Counted from the stretch's first letter, positions 40,892-50,095 are shown. The stretch is 64,000 nucleotides of DNA from Streptomyces zaomyceticus (GCF_014656215.1 NZ_BNBZ01000012.1:62001-126000), one strand, 5' to 3'. Translations and numbers: made by a program. Notes: generated by a model from the letters alone, not told the origin.

Positions 40892-41260
40892 CCTCGCGGG
40901 CGGCCCCGGGCCCCGGCCCCGGTCGTCCTTCCTCGTGCCTGCCGGAAACCTGCACAACGTGCGTGTGTTGAGGGCCGTCCCCTTCACCGTTTCTCGACCG
41001 GCGAGGTACGGAACGCGCCCGGATCGACCCATTGCGCCCTTTAAATCCCCCGGGTGTGTCGGGGGACCGGAATCTGTTACTCGTTTCTGCGGAGAAGGTG
41101 TCGGCATTCCGTGAAATTGGAGTCACGGACGTTGCCCGAGGTCCACAACCGCCCACGTCATGGCGTCAACCGAATTGGTCCGGTAACCCGTTGGCGTGCT
41201 TTGATCGCCCCGCTGCGGCCGCAGAAACGGATTCCCCCCATTGAACGAAGGGTGCGCATC
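40892..41260. other. Leader of the NHLP bacteriocin operon
   Basis: 369 bases without a gene. The right two thirds (about 41035-41190) are clearly less GC-rich than the flanks and probably carry the promoter of the precursor peptide gene. GAACGAAGG lies about nine bases before its ATG. I see no operator. Confidence 0.4.
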
Positions 41261-41512
41261 ATGCGTCACGACCTTGAGACGGTTGAGATCTCCGACGCCG
41301 ACCTGGACGCCGTGTCCGGCGGTCTCGTCACCGTTTCCGGTGGCCTCGTCGGCGCCGTGACCAGCGACGTCACGGGCCTGCTCGGCACCGTCGGTTCCCT
41401 CCAGACGGTCCAGGGCGTCGAGAGCATCGCCTCCGGCGTCCCCGGCCTCGCGCAGGGCATCACCGGCGTTTCGGTGAACACCGCGGGCATCACCGGTCTC
41501 GCCGGTCTCTGA
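41261..41512 (+). CDS. Double-glycine leader bacteriocin-type precursor peptide
   Basis: An 83-residue peptide. The leader MRHDLETVEISDADLDAVSG ends in a Gly-Gly site at residues 20-21, the site cleaved by C39 peptidases of ABC exporters, and the acidic DADLDAVSGG is typical. A second V-S-G-G copy follows at residues 25-28, so two cleavage points are possible. The mature part of 55 or 62 residues is rich in Gly, Val, Thr, Leu and Ser and has no Cys, aromatic or basic residue. It would therefore not be a lanthipeptide, and no modification enzyme gene is nearby. The peptide is followed by a hairpin and then the complete NHLP export operon. Activity unknown. Confidence 0.82.
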   Translation: MRHDLETVEISDADLDAVSGGLVTVSGGLVGAVTSDVTGLLGTVGSLQTVQGVESIASGVPGLAQGITGVSVNTAGITGLAGL

Positions 41513-41524
41513 GCCGAATATCGT

Positions 41525-41563
41525 CCGTGAACCCCGGAATCCCCACGGTTCCGGGGTTCACGG
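41525..41563 (+). terminator. Intercistronic hairpin after precursor peptide gene
   Basis: Perfect 15-bp stem (CCGTGAACCCCGGAA) with a nine-base loop, 12 bases after the peptide stop and 47 bases before the HlyD-like gene. Probably a partial terminator or mRNA-stabilising hairpin that keeps peptide expression above transporter expression. Confidence 0.8.
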
Positions 41564-41609
41564 GCTCCCCGTATCCGAGCCCTTTCGAATGCAGTCGAGG
41601 GAATAGTCC

Positions 41610-42416
41610 GTGCAGTTCCGCCAGAAGGCGCTTTCCAAGCTGCAATCACCCGAAGAACTCGATGTACCGGTACGTTTCGCGCGCCCACAGGGCCGGCTCG
41701 TGCTGGCCGTCACGATCGCCGTCGTCGCCGTCGCGGGCTACTGGGCCCTCACCGGCACGGTGGCGTCCACACTGAGCGCGCCCGGCGTCCTCACCCACGC
41801 CGAGGGCAGCTATCTCCTGCAGAGCCCCGTCGCCGGACAGGTCACCGAGGTCCTTGTCGCGGAGGGCCGGTCCGTCGAGCCCGGCACGCCGGTGCTGACC
41901 GTCCGTACGGACAAGGGAGACCGGCCCGTGCGCGCGGTGGCCGGTGGCCGGGTGACCACACTCCTCGCCAGGACGGGCTCGGTCGTCGCGACCGGGGCGG
42001 ACGTGGCGACCCTGGAGCGCGTGACCGATCCGAAGGACCCCCTGGTGGCCATGTTGTACCTGACGGGCGACGACGCCTCGGCGATCCGGGTCGGTGCCCG
42101 GGTCGACCTCGGCGTCCAGTCCGTGCCCCGCGACCGTTTCGGGGTGCTGCGCGGCCGCGTCGAGGGCGTGGGCCGCACACCGCAGACACGGGCGCAGATC
42201 GGCGCCTTCCTCGGCGACAGCGGGCTCGCCGCCCGGTTCTCCCGGCAGGGCGACCCGGTCGCGGTGCTCGTACGCCTCGACCGCTCCGCCGCCACCCCGT
42301 CCGGCTACGCCTGGTCCTCCACGGACGGACCCCCGCATCCGATCGACTCCGGCACCCCCGTCGCGGGCGCCGTCCGCCTCTCCGCGCAGCGCCCCGTCGA
42401 CTGGCTGCTGCCGTGA
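41610..42416 (+). CDS. NHLP bacteriocin system secretion protein (HlyD-like)
   Basis: A 268-residue membrane-fusion-type protein: short cytoplasmic N-terminus, one membrane helix (LVLAVTIAVVAVAGYWALTG), then a biotinyl-lipoyl-like half with SPVAGQVTEVLVAEGRSVEP and PVLTV, and a beta-barrel half with VGARVDLGVQSVPRDRFGVL. It should bridge the ABC exporters to the cell exterior; no outer membrane exists in this genus. GTG at 41610 with GAGGGA upstream. The stop overlaps the GTG of the peptidase-transporter gene (GTGA), so the two are translationally coupled. Confidence 0.88.
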   Translation: MQFRQKALSKLQSPEELDVPVRFARPQGRLVLAVTIAVVAVAGYWALTGTVASTLSAPGVLTHAEGSYLLQSPVAGQVTEVLVAEGRSVEPGTPVLTVRTDKGDRPVRAVAGGRVTTLLARTGSVVATGADVATLERVTDPKDPLVAMLYLTGDDASAIRVGARVDLGVQSVPRDRFGVLRGRVEGVGRTPQTRAQIGAFLGDSGLAARFSRQGDPVAVLVRLDRSAATPSGYAWSSTDGPPHPIDSGTPVAGAVRLSAQRPVDWLLP

Positions 42417-44671
42417 CGGCGCCCGCGGACTCCACCCGCAACCGCTCCCGGTCGAAGGCGCCGGCGCGCCGACTCCCGCCCGCCCGCCGCCGTCGCGGCC
42501 CCACGCCCGGGGGCCGGCGCCCCCGGACCGTCCGCACGCCCACGGTGCTCCAGATGGAGGCCGTCGAGTGCGGCGCCGCGGCCCTGGCGATGGTGCTCGC
42601 CCACTACGGCCGCTTCGTCGCGCTGGAGGAGCTCCGCATCGCCTGCGGTGTCTCCCGTGACGGCTCCCGGGCGAGCAACCTGCTGAAGGCCGCCCGGAGT
42701 TACGGCCTCCAGGCCAAGGGTATGCAGATGGACCTGGCCGCCCTCGCCTACGTGGCCGCCCCGGCCGTCCTGTTCTGGGAGTTCAACCACTACGTCGTCT
42801 ACGACGGCATGGGGCGTCGCCTCGGCCGCCGGGGCGTGTACGTCAACGACCCCGGCAAGGGGCGCCGGTTCGTCCCCATGGACGAGTTCGACACGAGTTT
42901 CACCGGGATCGTGCTCACCTTCGAGCCCGGACCCGGCTTCCGTCGCGGGGGCCGCCGCCCGGGCGTCATGGCCGCGCTGCCCGCCCGGCTGCGCGGCACG
43001 TCCGGCACCATGGCCGCCGCCGTGGTCTCCAGCCTCCTCCTGGTCGTCGTCGGCGCGTGGGTGCCCGCCCTGAGCCGTACGTACATCGACATGTTCCTCA
43101 TCGGGAACCGGACCTCGCTGCTCGGCGTGCTCTTCGCGGCGATGGCGACCACCCTCGTCCTCACCGCGACGCTGACCGCGCTGCAACAGGCCAACCTGCT
43201 GCGCGGCCGCGTCATCTCCTCCACGCTGGGAAGCGCCCGCTTCCTGCGGCATCTGCTCCGGCTTCCCCTCACCTTCTACGCCCAGCGCAACCCCGCCGAC
43301 CTGGTCCAGCGACTGCAGTCCAACGACGCGGTCGCCGAGACCCTCGCCCGCGACCTGGCCGCCGCGGGGGTGGACGCCGTGGTGGTGCTCCTCTACGCGG
43401 TGCTCCTCTGGACGTACGACCCGCAGCTCACCGTCGTCGGCGTGCTCATCGCCCTGCTCAACGTGGTGGCCCTGCGGGTCGTGATCCGGCTTCGGGCCAC
43501 CGACACCCAGAAGCTGCGCGCCGAGAGCGCCCGGCTGACCAACACCTCGTACAGCGGCCTCCAGCTCATCGAGACGATGAAGGCCACCGGCGGCGAGAAC
43601 GGCTTCTTCCGCCGCTGGGCCGGGCAGCACGCGACCACCCTCGACGTCCAGCAGCGGCTGGGCGTGCCCAGCGCCTGGCTGGCGGTCGTCGCACCCACCC
43701 TGGCCGCGCTCAACAGCGCCCTGATCCTGATGATCGGCGGTCTGCGGGCGGTGGAGGGGCATCTCTCCGTCGGTCTCCTCGTCGCCTTCCAGGCCCTGGT
43801 GACCGGCTTCACCGCACCGATCACCCGCCTCAACGGCGTGGCCGGAAGGATCCAGGACTTCGCCGCCGACGTCGCCCGCCTCAAGGACGTCGAGAACTTC
43901 CCCGTGGACCCGGTGTACACGCGCCGCGAGCCGCCCGGCCGCACCCGCCGGCTCCAGGGACGGGTGGAGCTGGACGCCGTCACCTTCGGCTACAGCCCCC
44001 TGGACGCCCCGCTCCTGAAGGACTTCTCGCTCTCGGTCGGCCCGGGACAGCAGGTCGCGCTCGTCGGGGGCTCCGGCAGCGGCAAGTCGACCGTCTCCCG
44101 GCTGATCTCCGGCCTCTACGCCCCCTGGGAGGGCGCCGTCCGGATCGACGGGATGCGTCTGGAGGACATCCCGCGCAGCGCCCTGGCGGCGTCCGTCTCC
44201 TTCGTCGACCAGGACGTCTTCCTCTTCGAGGGCACGGTCCGCGACAACATCGCGCTGTGGGACCCCTCCGTCCCGGACGAGGACGTCGTCGCGGCCCTGG
44301 AGGACGCCGCCGTGTACGACGTGATCGCCCGGCGCCCGGGCGGCATCCACAGCCGCGTCGAGCAGGACGGCCGCAACTTCTCCGGCGGCCAGCGCCAGCG
44401 CCTGGAGATCGCCCGGGCCCTGGTGCGCCGTCCCAGCGTCATGGTCCTCGACGAGGTCACCAGCGCCCTGGACGCGGCGACCGAGGAGGTCGTCATCGAC
44501 AACCTGCGGCGCCGCGGCTGCGCCTGCGTGGTCATCGCCCACCGGCTCAGCACGGTGCGCGACAGCGACGAGATCGTCGTGCTCGACCGGGGCACCGTGG
44601 TGGAGCGCGGCCGTCACGCGTCCTTGGTCGCGGCGGGTGGCGCGTACGCCGAACTGGTCAAGGAGCACTGA
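42413..44671 (+). CDS. NHLP family bacteriocin export ABC transporter, peptidase/permease/ATPase
   Basis: A 752-residue exporter. The N-terminal C39 peptidase has Cys53 in AVECGAAALAMVLAHYG, His in FNHYVVYDG and Asn-Asp-Pro in VNDPGKGRR; it removes the double-glycine leader. Six membrane helices follow from about residue 195 to 470, with YAQRNPADLVQRLQSNDAVA. The ATPase domain has Walker A VGGSGSGKST near residue 552, signature FSGGQRQRLEIARAL, Walker B VMVLDEVTSALD and the H-loop IAHRLST. The substrate is most likely the 83-residue peptide encoded at 41261. Starts with a GTG overlapping the HlyD-like stop. Confidence 0.93.
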   Translation: MTAPADSTRNRSRSKAPARRLPPARRRRGPTPGGRRPRTVRTPTVLQMEAVECGAAALAMVLAHYGRFVALEELRIACGVSRDGSRASNLLKAARSYGLQAKGMQMDLAALAYVAAPAVLFWEFNHYVVYDGMGRRLGRRGVYVNDPGKGRRFVPMDEFDTSFTGIVLTFEPGPGFRRGGRRPGVMAALPARLRGTSGTMAAAVVSSLLLVVVGAWVPALSRTYIDMFLIGNRTSLLGVLFAAMATTLVLTATLTALQQANLLRGRVISSTLGSARFLRHLLRLPLTFYAQRNPADLVQRLQSNDAVAETLARDLAAAGVDAVVVLLYAVLLWTYDPQLTVVGVLIALLNVVALRVVIRLRATDTQKLRAESARLTNTSYSGLQLIETMKATGGENGFFRRWAGQHATTLDVQQRLGVPSAWLAVVAPTLAALNSALILMIGGLRAVEGHLSVGLLVAFQALVTGFTAPITRLNGVAGRIQDFAADVARLKDVENFPVDPVYTRREPPGRTRRLQGRVELDAVTFGYSPLDAPLLKDFSLSVGPGQQVALVGGSGSGKSTVSRLISGLYAPWEGAVRIDGMRLEDIPRSALAASVSFVDQDVFLFEGTVRDNIALWDPSVPDEDVVAALEDAAVYDVIARRPGGIHSRVEQDGRNFSGGQRQRLEIARALVRRPSVMVLDEVTSALDAATEEVVIDNLRRRGCACVVIAHRLSTVRDSDEIVVLDRGTVVERGRHASLVAAGGAYAELVKEH

Positions 44672-44672
44672 G

Positions 44673-47600
44673 GTGACGTTCCCCCGCCAACCGGCGTACC
44701 AGCCCCGGACCGCGCCCGTCGTGGACCCCGTCGTCGCCGCCCTGGGCGGTCTCGGCACGGCGGTCGACCGCACCGGCCCGTCCGGCGTCCCGCTCGAAGG
44801 CCCGCACGTGCTGTGGCTCGTCGTCGAGGGCGCCGTGGACCTGTTCGCCGTCGACGCCGCGCAGCTCGGCCCCTGGCATTTCCTGGGGCGCCTGGAGACG
44901 GGCACGCTGCTGCTCGGACCGGTGGAGGGGCCCGAACACACCCTGATCGGCCGCCCTCTGGAGGGATGCCTGCTGCGTCGCGTGGACCTGCGCGAGCTGT
45001 CGTTCACCGATGGCCGGGAGTACGGGGGCCAGGAGTACGGCGGCCAGGAGTACGGACGCCAGGAGTACCGGTACCAGGGGTACGACGGGCGGTGGACCGA
45101 CGGGCAGTGGCACGAAGGACAGTGGTACGACGGGCAGTGGTACGACGGGCAGTGGTACGCCCATCGGGACCCGGGCACCGCCGTCGCCGCCGAGCCACCG
45201 CTGAGCCCGCTCGAGTACGCCTTCGCGCTCGGCATCGGACGCGGACTGCGCGTGCTGTACCAGGCGCCGTCGGACGGCCCCGCCGCGCACGACACCGGCG
45301 GGACGGACGACGACGTCCTGTGGATGCAGATCGCCCCCGGCAGCGTGCGCTACGGAGCCGCGTACGAGGGATACGGCGACGACACCACCGGCGCCCTCCT
45401 CGTCGACCCGGCGATGTGGCAGAGCATGGTCGACCAGCAGTTCCGCCTGCTGTACGCCCTGGACAGCTGGATCGAGCGGCTGGAGCGCGCCCACGAGGAC
45501 CGCACGGCGGCCGGGATCGAGGCGGGCCGGACCGCCCGCACCCGGGCGGACCGGGAGCTCCTCGCCTCCATCGGTCCCTCCGGCGGATCGCGCAGGACGG
45601 GCCGGGGCACGCGCCGCGCGAGCGACGACGCGACGTACGCCGTCTGCCGACTGGTCGCCGACGAGGCCCGGATCACGCTGGCCGGCCGGGCGGAGGCGAG
45701 CGGCCTGCCCGGGCGCCTCGACCCGGTCGAACGCGTGGCGCTCGCCTCCCGGATCCGCACCCGCGGCATCAGGCTCGGCGGCCGCTGGTGGCGGGAGGAC
45801 AGCGGACCCCTGGTGGGCCGGCGCGAGAAGGACGGGAGCCCGGTCGCGCTGCTGTGGCGGCGCGGCCGGTACGAGGCGGTCGACCCCGTCACCGGTGTAC
45901 GCGAGCGCATCGGCGGGACCGAGGCCGACCGCTTCGAACCGCGCGCGGTCATGTTCTACCGCCCGCTGCCCGACCGGCCGTCGGGACCGCTGTCGTTGCT
46001 GCGCTTCTGTCTGCGGGGCACCCGCGCGGAGCTGCGGACACTGCTGCTCTCCGGACTCGTCGCGGTCGGCCTGGGCGCGCTGGTGCCCATCGCGACCGGC
46101 AAGGTGCTGGGCCAGTACGTGCCGAGGGCCGAGAACGGTCTCATCGTGCAGACCGCGCTGGCGATCCTCGCGACGAGCATCGTCTCCGCCGCCTTCATGC
46201 TGCTGCAGAACACCGCCATCCTGCGCATGGAGGGCCGGATCGAGGCCACCCTGCAGCCCGCCGTGTGGGACCGGTTGCTGCGGTTGCCGACCAGCTTCTT
46301 CGCGGGCCGCTCCACCGGCGAACTGGCCAGTGCGGCCATGGGCATCAGCGCGATCCGCCGGGTGCTGTCCGGCATCGGTCCCGTGGTGGTCCAGGCCGGC
46401 GCCGTCGGCACGATGAACCTGGTCCTGCTGTTCGTCTACAGCGCGCCGCTGGCCCTGGCCGCCGTCGCCATGCTCTTCCTCGTCGCCACGGTGTTCCTCG
46501 GACTGGGGCTGTGGCAGCTGCGGTACCAGCGGCAGCTGATCCGGATCGGCAACAAGCTGAACAACCAGGCGTTCCAGACACTGCGCGGTCTCTCCAAACT
46601 GCGTGTGGCCGGGGCGGAGAGCTTCGCGTACGCCGCCTGGGCGGGCGAGTTCGCCCGGACCCGTGAGCTGCAACAGCGCGTCGGGCGGATCAAGAACCTG
46701 CTCACGGTGCTCGGCGCGGTCTGTCTGCCGCTGTGCACCCTGGTGATGTTCATGCTGCTCGCCGGACCGGCCCGCGGGTCGATGTCCGCGGGCGAGTTCC
46801 TCACCTTCAGCACCGCCGTGACGATGCTGCTGGCGTCGGTCACCCAGCTCACCGGCGCGCTCCTGTCGGCCGCCGCCGTGCAGCCCATGTTCGAGCAGGT
46901 CCGGCCGGTGCTCGGGGAGATCCCGGAGGTCCGCGGCTCCAGTGCTCAGCCGGGCGAGCTGAGCGGGGCGATCGAGGCCGAGAACCTGTCCTTCCGGTAC
47001 TCCGACGACGGCCCGCTCGTCCTCGACGGGGTCGACTTCCGGGTACGGCCGGGCGAGTTCGTGGCGATCGTCGGCGCCAGCGGCTGCGGCAAGTCGACGC
47101 TGCTGCGGCTGCTCATCGGCTTCGACCGGCCGACGTCCGGGGGCGTCCGCTACGACGGCCAGGACCTGGCGGCGCTCGACCGGGCGGCCGTGCGCCGCCA
47201 GTGCGGTGTGGTGCTGCAGAACGCCCAGCCGTTCTCCGGCTCGATCCTCGACTGCGTCTGCGGAGCGGAGACGTATCCGCTGGAGGACGTGTGGGCCGCC
47301 GTCGCGATGGCGGGCCTCGCCGAGGACGTCAAGGCGATGCCGATGGGTCTGCACACGATGCTGTCCGACGGCGGTGGCACCATCTCGGGCGGGCAGCGCC
47401 AGCGGCTGATGATCGCGCAGGCGCTCATCCGCAGGCCGCGGATCCTCTTCTTCGACGAGGCCACGAGCGCGCTCGACAACGAGGCGCAAAGCGTGGTCAT
47501 CGAGTCGACCCGGGCGCTGAGCGCGACCCGGGTCGTGATCGCCCACCGGCTGTCCACGATCATGGACGCCGACCGGGTGATCGCCATGGCGGACGGCCGG

Positions 47601-47684
47601 ATCGTCCAGCAGGGGACCCCGGCCGAGCTGCTCGCCGACACGACGGGCCTCTTCCACGAACTGGTCCGCCGTCAGCTGCGCTGA
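44673..47684 (+). CDS. NHLP bacteriocin export ABC transporter, permease/ATPase
   Basis: A 1003-residue second exporter subunit without a peptidase. An N-terminal soluble domain of about 430 residues contains a cNMP-binding-like beta fold (VLWLVVEGAVDLFAVDAA) and an unusual Gly/Gln/Tyr/Trp repeat insertion at residues 116-162. The membrane domain begins near residue 455 (LSGLVAVGLGALVPIATGKV). The ATPase has Walker A GASGCGKSTLL near residue 800, signature ISGGQRQRLMIAQAL, Walker B ILFFDEATSALD and IAHRLST. It probably pairs with the C39 transporter as a heterodimer. The GTG at 44673 lies seven bases after AAGGAG and directly after the upstream stop. A hairpin overlapping its stop ends the operon. 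Confidence 0.92.
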   Translation: MTFPRQPAYQPRTAPVVDPVVAALGGLGTAVDRTGPSGVPLEGPHVLWLVVEGAVDLFAVDAAQLGPWHFLGRLETGTLLLGPVEGPEHTLIGRPLEGCLLRRVDLRELSFTDGREYGGQEYGGQEYGRQEYRYQGYDGRWTDGQWHEGQWYDGQWYDGQWYAHRDPGTAVAAEPPLSPLEYAFALGIGRGLRVLYQAPSDGPAAHDTGGTDDDVLWMQIAPGSVRYGAAYEGYGDDTTGALLVDPAMWQSMVDQQFRLLYALDSWIERLERAHEDRTAAGIEAGRTARTRADRELLASIGPSGGSRRTGRGTRRASDDATYAVCRLVADEARITLAGRAEASGLPGRLDPVERVALASRIRTRGIRLGGRWWREDSGPLVGRREKDGSPVALLWRRGRYEAVDPVTGVRERIGGTEADRFEPRAVMFYRPLPDRPSGPLSLLRFCLRGTRAELRTLLLSGLVAVGLGALVPIATGKVLGQYVPRAENGLIVQTALAILATSIVSAAFMLLQNTAILRMEGRIEATLQPAVWDRLLRLPTSFFAGRSTGELASAAMGISAIRRVLSGIGPVVVQAGAVGTMNLVLLFVYSAPLALAAVAMLFLVATVFLGLGLWQLRYQRQLIRIGNKLNNQAFQTLRGLSKLRVAGAESFAYAAWAGEFARTRELQQRVGRIKNLLTVLGAVCLPLCTLVMFMLLAGPARGSMSAGEFLTFSTAVTMLLASVTQLTGALLSAAAVQPMFEQVRPVLGEIPEVRGSSAQPGELSGAIEAENLSFRYSDDGPLVLDGVDFRVRPGEFVAIVGASGCGKSTLLRLLIGFDRPTSGGVRYDGQDLAALDRAAVRRQCGVVLQNAQPFSGSILDCVCGAETYPLEDVWAAVAMAGLAEDVKAMPMGLHTMLSDGGGTISGGQRQRLMIAQALIRRPRILFFDEATSALDNEAQSVVIESTRALSATRVVIAHRLSTIMDADRVIAMADGRIVQQGTPAELLADTTGLFHELVRRQLR
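45018..45158 (+). repeat. In-frame 15-bp tandem repeats inside the second NHLP transporter gene
   Basis: Two adjacent arrays of 15-bp units. 45018-45077 has four units of the type GAGTACGGNGGCCAG, coding E-Y-G-G-Q. 45084-45158 has five units of the type GACGGGCAGTGGTAC, coding D-G-Q-W-Y. Two units of the second array are identical, so expansion was recent. All units keep the frame. Confidence 0.9.
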
Positions 47685-47725
47685 GCCGCTCCGCCGTGCG
47701 GTACGTGGTCTGCCGGAGCGGCTCA
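47682..47725. terminator. Terminator of NHLP operon
   Basis: 12-bp perfect stem TGAGCCGCTCCG with a 20-base loop; the left arm contains the stop codon of the second exporter gene. It lies 52 bases before the stop of the convergent MFS gene and may act from both sides. Confidence 0.6.
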
Positions 47726-47777
47726 CCGCCGCGCGGCACGGTGGTCCGCCGGCGACGGTGCCGCGCTCTCGACGCCG

Positions 47778-49001
47778 TCACACGGGCGGCACCGGTTCGC
47801 GCAGGCCGCGTGCCAGGTAGAGGCCGGTGGCCGTGGCGAGCACCGTGACACAGGCGGTGAAGATCAGGCCGGCGGAGTCGAGGCCCACCCACATCGTCAG
47901 CGCGCCGACGCCCACGACGGGCAGGGAGATGCCCGTATAGGCGACGACGAAGAACGAGGAGACCGTCGCCGCCCGGTGGGCGGGCGGTGCCGCCTCGCCG
48001 ACGGCGATCAGTCCGGCGCGGAAGGCCAGGCCCTGGCCGATGCCTCCGCAGACCGCCCCGGCCACCAGGAGCGGCAGCGTCTCCACCCACAGGGACGCGC
48101 CCACGAGCAGGAGACCGACCACCAGGATCAGACAGCCGAGCGGCAGGGCGACGCGCACGGCCATCCGGGACGTCCACGACTGGCCCACCGTCGAGGAGAG
48201 GAACACCGAGAAGACGACGATCCCCGAGACGGCCAGATTGGTGATGCCGAGGGTCTGGGAGACGAAACTCGGTGCCACCGCGGTGAACAGACCGAGCAGC
48301 GAGAATCCGGCGAAGGCGGCCAGTGCCGAGGGGGTGAAGATGCCCCGGACCTGGGGCGGGACGTACAGCCCCGGTGGTCTCGGCCGGGTCAGGAGCCGCG
48401 GCTCCTTCACCGTCTCCGGCAGGAACAGCACGATGAGGCAGCCGATGCCGACCAGTGCGAGGTGCGCCAGGAACGGCAGCGCCAGCGGTCTCGGGGCGTA
48501 CTCCGCCAGCAGCCCGGAGAGCAGCGGTCCGCAGCCGAGACCGCCCATGTTCGCGGCGGTCGCGGCGAACCCCGCGCGGGACTTCCGCTCCGGCCGCGCC
48601 AGCTCCAGCACGGTGACCGTTCCCGCCCCGCTCAGCAGCCCGGCCGAGAAGCCCGACAGAAGCCGTCCCGCGAACAGGAACGGCAGTCCGCCCTCGAAGA
48701 GGAAGAAGAGCGCGCTCGCCGCCGCCAGGCCCAGCGCCGTCCAGAGGACGGGCCGGCGTCCCACCGCGTCCGAGTGGTTGCCCACGAGGAGAAGCGTGGC
48801 GATGACCCCCACGGCGTAGCTGGCGAAGATCACCGTGACCATCAGCTCGGAGAATCCCAGCTCCTCGCGGTACAGCCCGTACAGCGGTGTGGGAAGCGTC
48901 GTGCCCGCCATGCCGATGGCGAAGACCACGGCCGCCGCCACATAGCCGAGGTGCCGGTCGTCACGGGCCGTGCCGCGGGACGGCGCGGACGCCCGGCTCA
49001 T
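47778..49001 (-). CDS. MFS transporter
   Basis: A 407-residue 12-helix major facilitator. MFS signatures are GNHSDAVGRRPVLWTALGLA (loop 2-3 motif) and LLSGFSAGLLSGAGTVTVLE. The sequence fits the drug/sugar efflux-type branch, with PTPLYGLYREELGFSE at the first periplasmic loop. Substrate unknown. ATG at 49001 overlaps the stop of the DMT transporter gene (ATGA), so both are made from one mRNA. It converges on the NHLP operon and could export a related compound, but nothing in the sequence requires that. Confidence 0.88.
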   Translation of the reverse strand: MSRASAPSRGTARDDRHLGYVAAAVVFAIGMAGTTLPTPLYGLYREELGFSELMVTVIFASYAVGVIATLLLVGNHSDAVGRRPVLWTALGLAAASALFFLFEGGLPFLFAGRLLSGFSAGLLSGAGTVTVLELARPERKSRAGFAATAANMGGLGCGPLLSGLLAEYAPRPLALPFLAHLALVGIGCLIVLFLPETVKEPRLLTRPRPPGLYVPPQVRGIFTPSALAAFAGFSLLGLFTAVAPSFVSQTLGITNLAVSGIVVFSVFLSSTVGQSWTSRMAVRVALPLGCLILVVGLLLVGASLWVETLPLLVAGAVCGGIGQGLAFRAGLIAVGEAAPPAHRAATVSSFFVVAYTGISLPVVGVGALTMWVGLDSAGLIFTACVTVLATATGLYLARGLREPVPPV

Positions 49002-49849
49002 CCCGACACCCCGGCGCGTGCGAGGGCGAAGACGCCGAGGACGATCAGCCCGACTCCCAGCAGTTCCGGCACCAGCCACCACCCCATCCGTACGTTCTCC
49101 TCGTAGATCAGGATGCCCAGTATCAGGCTGACCGTGGCGTCGCCGAGGGTCAGCGCGGGCTGGGAGGCGACGAGCGGCCCGCCCTGCATGGCGTGTTCGA
49201 GCAGGAGGAGCGCCGCGATGCCGGCCACGCAGAACGCGTACGTCTGCCAGGCCGTCAGGAACGCGGCCGCACCGCCGTCGTCCAGGATGTGCATGGACGT
49301 CTTCATCAGGCCGGCGGTGAGCGCGTAACAGATCGCGGTGGCGGCGCCGAGGCATCCGGCGCGGGCGCGGCCCGGGGGTCTCCGCAGGCCGATCGCCGTC
49401 AGGACGACCACCGCGCCGGCGCACACCACGAGGGCCGGAATCCAGCGGTCCAGCGGTACGTGCGTACGGTTCCCGTCGGGGGAGGCCGCCATGAGGGCCA
49501 CTCCGAGCCCCGCCACCACCGCGGCCACGGCCAGCCACTGCGCCGAGGGCAACCGCTCGCGTGACATCAGCGAGGCGATCAGCAGCGCGAGGGGCAGCTC
49601 CAGCACGAACAGGGGCTGTACGAGCGCCAGTGGGCCGGTCGCGAGGGCCGCCGCCTGCCCGACCCCGGCGACGATCACCGCGAGGATGCCGGCGAGCCAG
49701 AGCGGACGCTTCAGCAGATCGAGGATCAGGCCCGGCCGGAACGAGTCGGTTTGTCGGACGGTGAGCGCGGCACGGCGCTGCAGCACCGTGGCGAGCGCGT
49801 TGCTGAACGCGGCGCAGAACGCGAAGAGGACCGGCAGGACGACGCCCAT
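48998..49849 (-). CDS. DMT family (EamA-like) transporter
   Basis: A 283-residue drug/metabolite transporter with about nine or ten helices: VLFAFCAAFSNALATVLQRR, LAGILAVIVAGVGQAAALAT and LALVQPLFVLELPLALLIAS in the first half and a related second half with LGDATVSLILGILIYEEN. ATG at 49849 with GGAGG immediately adjacent, an atypically short spacing. The upstream in-frame region (to 50104) is Arg/Thr-rich and non-coding in character. First gene of a two-gene operon with the MFS transporter. Confidence 0.85.
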   Translation of the reverse strand: MGVVLPVLFAFCAAFSNALATVLQRRAALTVRQTDSFRPGLILDLLKRPLWLAGILAVIVAGVGQAAALATGPLALVQPLFVLELPLALLIASLMSRERLPSAQWLAVAAVVAGLGVALMAASPDGNRTHVPLDRWIPALVVCAGAVVVLTAIGLRRPPGRARAGCLGAATAICYALTAGLMKTSMHILDDGGAAAFLTAWQTYAFCVAGIAALLLLEHAMQGGPLVASQPALTLGDATVSLILGILIYEENVRMGWWLVPELLGVGLIVLGVFALARAGVSG

Positions 49850-50095
49850 CCTCCGATACTCACCGGGCCCGGCGGACGGTCCGGCGCCGACACCGGCCGT
49901 GGCCCCGGGTTCACCCCGCACGCGCCCCTCGTGAACCCGGTCGGCCGAACGCGTGCCTCGGGTGGGAGCCGTGCGGTCCCTGTGGCTCGTGAGGCCTGTG
50001 CGGTGCGTGACGCCTGTGCGGCTCGTGCGGCTCGTGCGGCCCCGGGCCGTCTGTCGTCGGCCGCGCGCAGACGGACGGTGACGAGGGGATGCGGG

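Noticed and set aside
41261-41512. Precursor peptide as a lanthipeptide
   Set aside because: No cysteine in the core and no lanthionine synthetase gene in the neighbourhood.
45004-45204. CRISPR-like or small-ORF interpretation of the 15-bp repeats
   Set aside because: Units are contiguous, in frame and within an ABC transporter gene; there are no spacers.
44658-47726. 1022-codon minus-strand reading opposite the second NHLP transporter
   Set aside because: Shadow of a gene with intact ABC motifs; Gln/Arg/Asp-rich translation without homology.
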